From Ruminococcaceae bacterium UBA5396 (GTDB lineage: Bacteria > Bacillota > Clostridia > Oscillospirales > Acutalibacteraceae): a stretch of 11,013 nucleotides of DNA. The notes below the pieces were generated by a model that saw nothing but the letters and a program-made list of their open reading frames with translations, was not told the origin of the DNA and made no database searches. The stretch lies in contig DHOG01000017.1 in the NCBI GenBank assembly GCA_002410715.1, forward strand, positions 1 through 11,013, read 5' to 3'. Every line of letters begins with the position of its first letter. Positions within the stretch are counted from its first letter, which is position 1. This document shows, in pieces, positions 8,000 through 11,013 of the stretch. The position numbers and the translations under genes are program-made.

Positions 8000-8311
8000 T
8001 TAAAGCAATTTCAACTGTTTGTCAAAATCACTTTCAACAGTTCAATCCCATCAGCTTGTAGAATGAGTCAAAGCTTGACGTTGCGATGAACAACCGCCTT
8101 CTTGTTGAATTACCGAGAAATCCTCGGTAGTTGCCGATTCTAAAAGTTCATCCTCGACGTAGATGTTTTTCAAGTGAAACTCAATAATGTCTGCGGAAGT
8201 GTCAAACTGCTGCCCCATGTTCTTTTGTGAGAGCCAAATCGTCCCGTCTTGAACATAGATATCAACACCGCCGCCGCCCGTTTGATGTACTGTTGCGTAT
8301 GCGGACTTCAA
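8000..8311 (-). pseudogene. rhuM: RhuM-family gene with large internal deletion
   Basis: A second RhuM-like remnant, directly after the Eco57I-like methyltransferase. It starts at TTG 8309-8311 with AGGAG seven bases upstream. The first 68 or so residues are a good RhuM N-terminus: VDIYVQDGTIWLSQKNMGQQ, then SADIIEFHLKNIYVEDELLE and SATTEDFSVIQQEGG. The sequence then loses family character (CSSQRQALTHSTS and stops), and the tail VESDFDKQLKLL with TAA at 8000-8002 matches the C-terminal end of RhuM proteins of this subfamily. About 250 residues between head and tail are gone. The N-terminal half resembles a winged-helix-like DNA-binding segment and might still be translated as an 86-residue peptide. 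It differs in sequence from the copy at 6904-7884, so it is a separate paralogue and not a tandem copy. Confidence 0.68.
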
Positions 8312-8373
8312 TAGGCGACTCCTTCTAACTCATCATTCATTATTACCATTTTATGCCATTTAAATTGACATGT

Positions 8374-9912
8374 TTAGTCGCCCTCCGTATTATTATCGAG
8401 CGTCCAGTCAACAGGTTTAATGACAGTATCAATGAATGCTTTTTCATCATCCGTGATGTTATATTTTTTGTATAGCTTTTCATCTGCCCATGTTTGATTC
8501 CAGTCTTGCACAGGAACAAACTGATATACTCTTTTTGGCACATCTTGTGTCGTTTTTATTAGCAATACCAGAAAACGGAAAAATCGTGTTGCCATATAGC
8601 GTTTCATGTTCATTCCTTGTTCGTACGATTCAACAGTATTTACAACTAAATATGTTTCTGAACAAGCAGATGGGGGCATAGCAATTATAGGCTCGCTAAA
8701 AACAAGGTGAGGATAATCGTCTGACCCTGGACTTGCTTTCGCAACTAATACCTTTATTTTGTCTACCAATTCTTTGCCTCTTGGGATACGAGATAAATCT
8801 ACAAAACCAGCTTCTCCAAAGCGATATAACTTAATTGAAGCTTTTTCGCTTTTTGTTTGGTCGAAATCTGAAAAATTCGTTGCAAGTCCGAAAGGCTTTC
8901 TTGAACTCACAAGTCCCTCCATTGTACTCTCCTTTAATGCCCGAACTTTACGGAGGATACTTATAGCTTGATTGTACCTGATGAAAGTTTCAGCACCATT
9001 TTCAAGTAGGGGGCGCGAAATAGTCGCTGTAATAAATCCATCTTTGTGATTACATACTTTACAATCTCCTTTATATTCACGGCTCCATAAAAAATAGCAG
9101 ATTCCCCCTCTAACGTTAACCCCAGGAAAACAATCCGAGGTTTCGGGGAAATCATGTAATTCTTTTATGCGCTTGTCGTTAAGCATACTGCTTCTAAAAG
9201 AATCCAGTCCTTTCCCACCCGAATACCATCGTGCAGGAATAATCATAGACAAGAATCGAGGATTTAATTTTTTGGCCTGCATTACAAACAGATTATATAT
9301 AGGTTTTGCGCTATCACCAAACCCCCCATCACTCAGCTGATAGGGTGGATTACCTATAATCACATCAAACTTCATATCAAAAATCCCCTCCGGCTTGGCG
9401 GTATGAATAAACTCGTAGGCGTGCGTTTCCAGAGGCTCGTCACGGTCATACTCACCTTTGGAAGCTCCGCAAAAGACGCATCTCTCCTCGCGCCAAAGAT
9501 GCTTAATTCTCTTAAAACGGACATTACCTTCGGCATCATTAAACCTTGAAATAGAATACCTTCCGTTTGGAAACTTCGAGCAATACACGCTTCGCCGCGA
9601 TAGCAGGGAGGTCATTTCGGTAATGGCTATACCATAAAGCTGTTTGTGAAAAATATGGTCAATGCGCTCCTGCAAATCGAGGATTTCACTTTCAAGCCCG
9701 ACAAGCAACCGTTTGGCTATCTCACGCAGAAATACGCCAGATTTACAGGCCGGGTCTAGAAACGTCGTGTTCCTGTCGCTGAACAATTCCTGCGGGAGCA
9801 TGTCCAGCATTTTATTCACAACATCCGGCGGTGTGAATACCTCATCGTTAGAGAGATTGGCAAGGCAGGAGAGCACGTCTGGGTTATAGGTGTTTGTGTA
9901 GAAATCACTCAT
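8374..9912 (-). CDS. Eco57I-like N6-adenine DNA methyltransferase
   Basis: A 512-residue gamma-class N6-adenine methyltransferase. Motif X-like [14 protein letters not shown] is at 23-36, SAM-binding motif [13 protein letters not shown] at 51-62 (Lys replaces the more usual Gly after PAC), YGIAITEM near 93-100, and catalytic motif IV NPPY at 188-191, preceded by FDVIIG. The region from about 200 ([14 protein letters not shown]) to the C-terminus likely holds the target recognition part. Two CxxC pairs, C145/C148 and C284/C287, could bind zinc. It should methylate adenine in the recognition site to protect host DNA from the GIY-YIG helicase encoded downstream. Its ATG overlaps the stop of the preceding methyltransferase-like gene by eight bases and has GGAGGG upstream, so it is co-translated with it. 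Downstream it is separated from the nuclease-helicase by decayed rhuM genes. The catalytic motifs are complete, so it is probably active. Confidence 0.88.
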   Translation of the reverse strand: MSDFYTNTYNPDVLSCLANLSNDEVFTPPDVVNKMLDMLPQELFSDRNTTFLDPACKSGVFLREIAKRLLVGLESEILDLQERIDHIFHKQLYGIAITEMTSLLSRRSVYCSKFPNGRYSISRFNDAEGNVRFKRIKHLWREERCVFCGASKGEYDRDEPLETHAYEFIHTAKPEGIFDMKFDVIIGNPPYQLSDGGFGDSAKPIYNLFVMQAKKLNPRFLSMIIPARWYSGGKGLDSFRSSMLNDKRIKELHDFPETSDCFPGVNVRGGICYFLWSREYKGDCKVCNHKDGFITATISRPLLENGAETFIRYNQAISILRKVRALKESTMEGLVSSRKPFGLATNFSDFDQTKSEKASIKLYRFGEAGFVDLSRIPRGKELVDKIKVLVAKASPGSDDYPHLVFSEPIIAMPPSACSETYLVVNTVESYEQGMNMKRYMATRFFRFLVLLIKTTQDVPKRVYQFVPVQDWNQTWADEKLYKKYNITDDEKAFIDTVIKPVDWTLDNNTEGD

Positions 9913-10570
9913 GTTCTTGCACCCTCCTGTAATGGATTGGCGGGAACTCGCGGATAGGCGAGAGGACTATTGCACCATTCTCATCGCGCTTATATTCGCC
10001 AACTTCACCAAATAAATCTAATTGTAAATTGGTGGTATTTTCTTCTAACATCTGGCTTAATTGGAAGTCGCGCCGTTTAAGCATGGAACCGTTCACCGCT
10101 GACCATTCCGCAAATATGATTGGCACACCGTCTGCAGTTTTCATCGTCAGCGCATCGCCGCAGAGTATGTTATGCCGCAAGATATAACGCACGGCTTCGC
10201 GGGTACCGTCATTCGCTTCTCTTTTGCAATTCGCCGTGTACTCCTTATCAAAAATCTCGAACATCCGCTTCCTGCATTCGTCTGTATTGTCCGGCAACAA
10301 TTCCACGCCGTAAATGCTAGTAACCGCAATTACAGCGTATCGCTCGTAGTCGGCGGCCTGCTTGCCATATCGGGATTTAACGACGGCGAGTTTCCGGCGC
10401 AGTATTTCAGCGAGGAAATTACCATCACCGCAGGCAGGCTCAAGAAAGCGGCTGTCAATTCGCTCGGCTTCCTGTTTTACAAGGTCGAGCATGGCATTGA
10501 CTTCGCGCTCCGCTGTGAACACCTCGCCGTGATCGGCAACCCTCTCTTTTGACTTGGTCTGATTATTCAT
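9905..10570 (-). CDS. Short N6-adenine methyltransferase-like subunit lacking motif IV
   Basis: A 221-residue protein with the SAM-binding half of an N6-adenine methyltransferase: [18 protein letters not shown] (residues 14-31, motif X-like), motif [13 protein letters not shown] (42-53), [10 protein letters not shown] (motif II-like) and NILCGDAL. Where the catalytic NPPY motif should follow, the sequence instead reads [20 protein letters not shown] and then a family-like tail ending [13 protein letters not shown]. No NPPY, DPPY or SPPY is present. It may therefore bind SAM or act as a structural partner of the adjacent 512-residue methyltransferase rather than catalyse transfer. Its ATG overlaps the stop of the XRE regulator gene (ATGA), and its own stop overlaps the next start by eight bases; both indicate one operon. 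The length (just over 200 residues) and smooth C-terminus argue for a genuine short family and not a truncation. Confidence 0.83.
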   Translation of the reverse strand: MNNQTKSKERVADHGEVFTAEREVNAMLDLVKQEAERIDSRFLEPACGDGNFLAEILRRKLAVVKSRYGKQAADYERYAVIAVTSIYGVELLPDNTDECRKRMFEIFDKEYTANCKREANDGTREAVRYILRHNILCGDALTMKTADGVPIIFAEWSAVNGSMLKRRDFQLSQMLEENTTNLQLDLFGEVGEYKRDENGAIVLSPIREFPPIHYRRVQEHE

Positions 10571-10788
10571 TTGTTATCACCATCAGTCAGGACTATTTCC
10601 ATAATATCTGAAATATCGCATTTCAAAGTATTGCATATTTTAATCAAGCTTTCCATGGAAACCGTTTCGCATTTGCCTAGTTTCGCAATGACATTAAAGC
10701 TTAATCCAGAGTCCTCTCTAAGTTTTGTCCGGTTCATCTTTTTGTCAATTAAAAGCTTCCATAGCTTATCATAACTCACGGTTACCAT
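10567..10788 (-). CDS. XRE (Cro/C1-type) transcriptional regulator of the R-M operon
   Basis: A 73-residue protein made almost entirely of a Cro/C1-type helix-turn-helix (YDKLWKLLIDKKMNRTKLRE, then SGLSFNVIAKLGKCETVSM and ESLIKICNTLKCDISDIM). It is the first gene of the methyltransferase operon and overlaps the next gene by ATGA. I choose ATG 10786-10788 because AAGGGG (10797-10802) lies eight bases upstream; a GTG one codon earlier is only five bases from it. Small regulators in this position act as controller (C) proteins that set the timing of methyltransferase and endonuclease expression. A palindrome over its promoter (10815-10834) is the likely binding site, implying autoregulation. That role is inferred from context and not shown. 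Confidence 0.87.
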   Translation of the reverse strand: MVTVSYDKLWKLLIDKKMNRTKLREDSGLSFNVIAKLGKCETVSMESLIKICNTLKCDISDIMEIVLTDGDNK

Positions 10789-10814
10789 CACAAAATCCCC
10801 TTATCTAGACGGAG

Positions 10815-10834
10815 TATAAATGGTCACATTTATA
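10815..10834. promoter_or_regulatory. Palindromic operator, probable XRE autoregulatory site
   Basis: tataaatg-gtca-catttata is a perfect 8-bp inverted repeat around a 4-base centre. It overlaps three bases of the -10 element (10832-10837) and covers the expected transcription start of the operon. Its size and symmetry fit a dimeric Cro/C1-type regulator, so the first gene product probably represses its own promoter. Confidence 0.62.
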
Positions 10835-10860
10835 ATAGCATTTTCTGTTGCAAATATCAA
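10832..10860 (-). promoter_or_regulatory. Sigma-70/SigA-type promoter of the regulator-methyltransferase operon
   Basis: On the minus strand TTGATA (10855-10860) and TATTAT (10832-10837) are separated by exactly 17 bases, each differing from the TTGACA/TATAAT consensus by one base. The site lies 44 bases before the XRE start codon and overlaps the palindrome at 10815-10834. Confidence 0.68.
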
Positions 10861-10912
10861 GAATTTCTTTCGATATGGTGAGTTTGGCTGTTCAAATCAT
10901 AACTCCAAAAGT

Positions 10913-10946
10913 CAGAGGAAGGTTCATATTAGAGAACCTTCCTCTG
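10913..10946 (-). terminator. Hairpin downstream of guaA, probable terminator
   Basis: cagaggaaggttc (10913-10925) pairs perfectly with gaaccttcctctg (10934-10946) around an 8-base loop, a 13-bp stem. On the minus strand it lies about 40 bases after the guaA stop and is followed by ACTTTTGG, a short T tract. It therefore most likely ends the guaA transcript and insulates the island operon that begins downstream. The T tract is short, so efficiency is uncertain. Confidence 0.65.
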
Positions 10947-10987
10947 TGGCCGGACAAGAGCAGGCAGGCTTTATAGGCTATCTCAAA

Positions 10988-11013
10988 TTACTCCCACTCC
11001 ATCGTCGCTGGCG
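10988..11013 (-). CDS. guaA: GMP synthase (glutamine-hydrolysing), C-terminal 7 residues
   Basis: Only the last codons are in the window: P-A-T-M-E-W-E then TAA at 10988-10990. GMP synthases end in a strongly conserved PPAT(I/M)EWE, so even this short piece is diagnostic. The enzyme converts XMP to GMP in purine synthesis and is a core chromosomal gene. Its 3' end is a known target of tyrosine recombinases that insert genomic islands, with the island-proximal repeat reproducing the last codons. The rest of the gene lies to the right of the window. Confidence 0.78.

Noticed and set aside
6904..8311. Sequencing error as the sole cause of the frameshifts in the rhuM region
   Set aside because: Several breaks are at homopolymers, which is a reason for caution, but there are also two substitution-type stops and a large deletion, while more than 2,000 codons of neighbouring genes are unbroken.
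1..11013. CRISPR array, tRNA/rRNA genes, integrase, or a second copy of the guaA end inside the window
   Set aside because: No regularly spaced repeats, no cloverleaf-like or rRNA-like sequence, no recombinase motifs, and no second copy of the guaA terminal sequence were found by eye.

Overview
The window looks like a stretch of accessory, defence-island DNA from a low-to-moderate GC Firmicute, most likely a Clostridia-type bacterium. The basis is AT-rich coding, strong GGAGG-type ribosome sites, a small Cro/C1-type regulator, and an IS30 transposase remnant and RhuM genes of the sort common in gut Clostridia. This taxonomic guess is inference. Nearly all genes lie on the minus strand, so the window is best read from its right end to its left.

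Right end (10988-11013): the last eight codons of guaA (GMP synthase, ending P-A-T-M-E-W-E-stop). The 3' end of guaA is a known integration hotspot for genomic islands, so everything to the left is probably island DNA. A hairpin (10913-10946) follows guaA.

10567-8374: a tight operon made of an XRE-type regulator with its own promoter and an overlapping palindrome, a short N6-adenine methyltransferase-like protein with motif I but no NPPY, and a 512-residue Eco57I-like methyltransferase with both motif I and NPPY. The genes overlap by 4 and 8 bases. After a degraded interval comes 3954-6893, a 979-residue protein with an N-terminal T5orf172/GIY-YIG nuclease-like domain and an SF2 (DEAD/DEAH) helicase. 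Together these look like one restriction-modification system: regulator, two methyltransferase-fold proteins, and a nuclease-helicase.

6904-8311: wedged between the methyltransferase and nuclease-helicase genes are decayed RhuM-family genes. One is an internally deleted copy, one is full length but carries two in-frame stops and about five frameshifts, and between them is a short frameshifted ORF. The flanking genes are intact.

3085-3953: the 3' remnant of a type I restriction R subunit (hsdR), heavily deleted and frameshifted, plus a spacer holding a perfect 12-bp inverted repeat.

440-3026: a TrlF-family protein (PHP phosphoesterase domain fused to an ABC/SMC-type ATPase) and a small unknown ORF overlapping its 3' end by 17 bases. 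This is a candidate two-gene defence module. Left end (98-424): a broken IS30-family transposase fragment on the plus strand.

Overall, two intact candidate defence systems (a GIY-YIG helicase R-M system and TrlF plus partner) are interleaved with fossils of older ones (type I R, RhuM, IS30). I see no tRNA, rRNA, CRISPR array or integrase.
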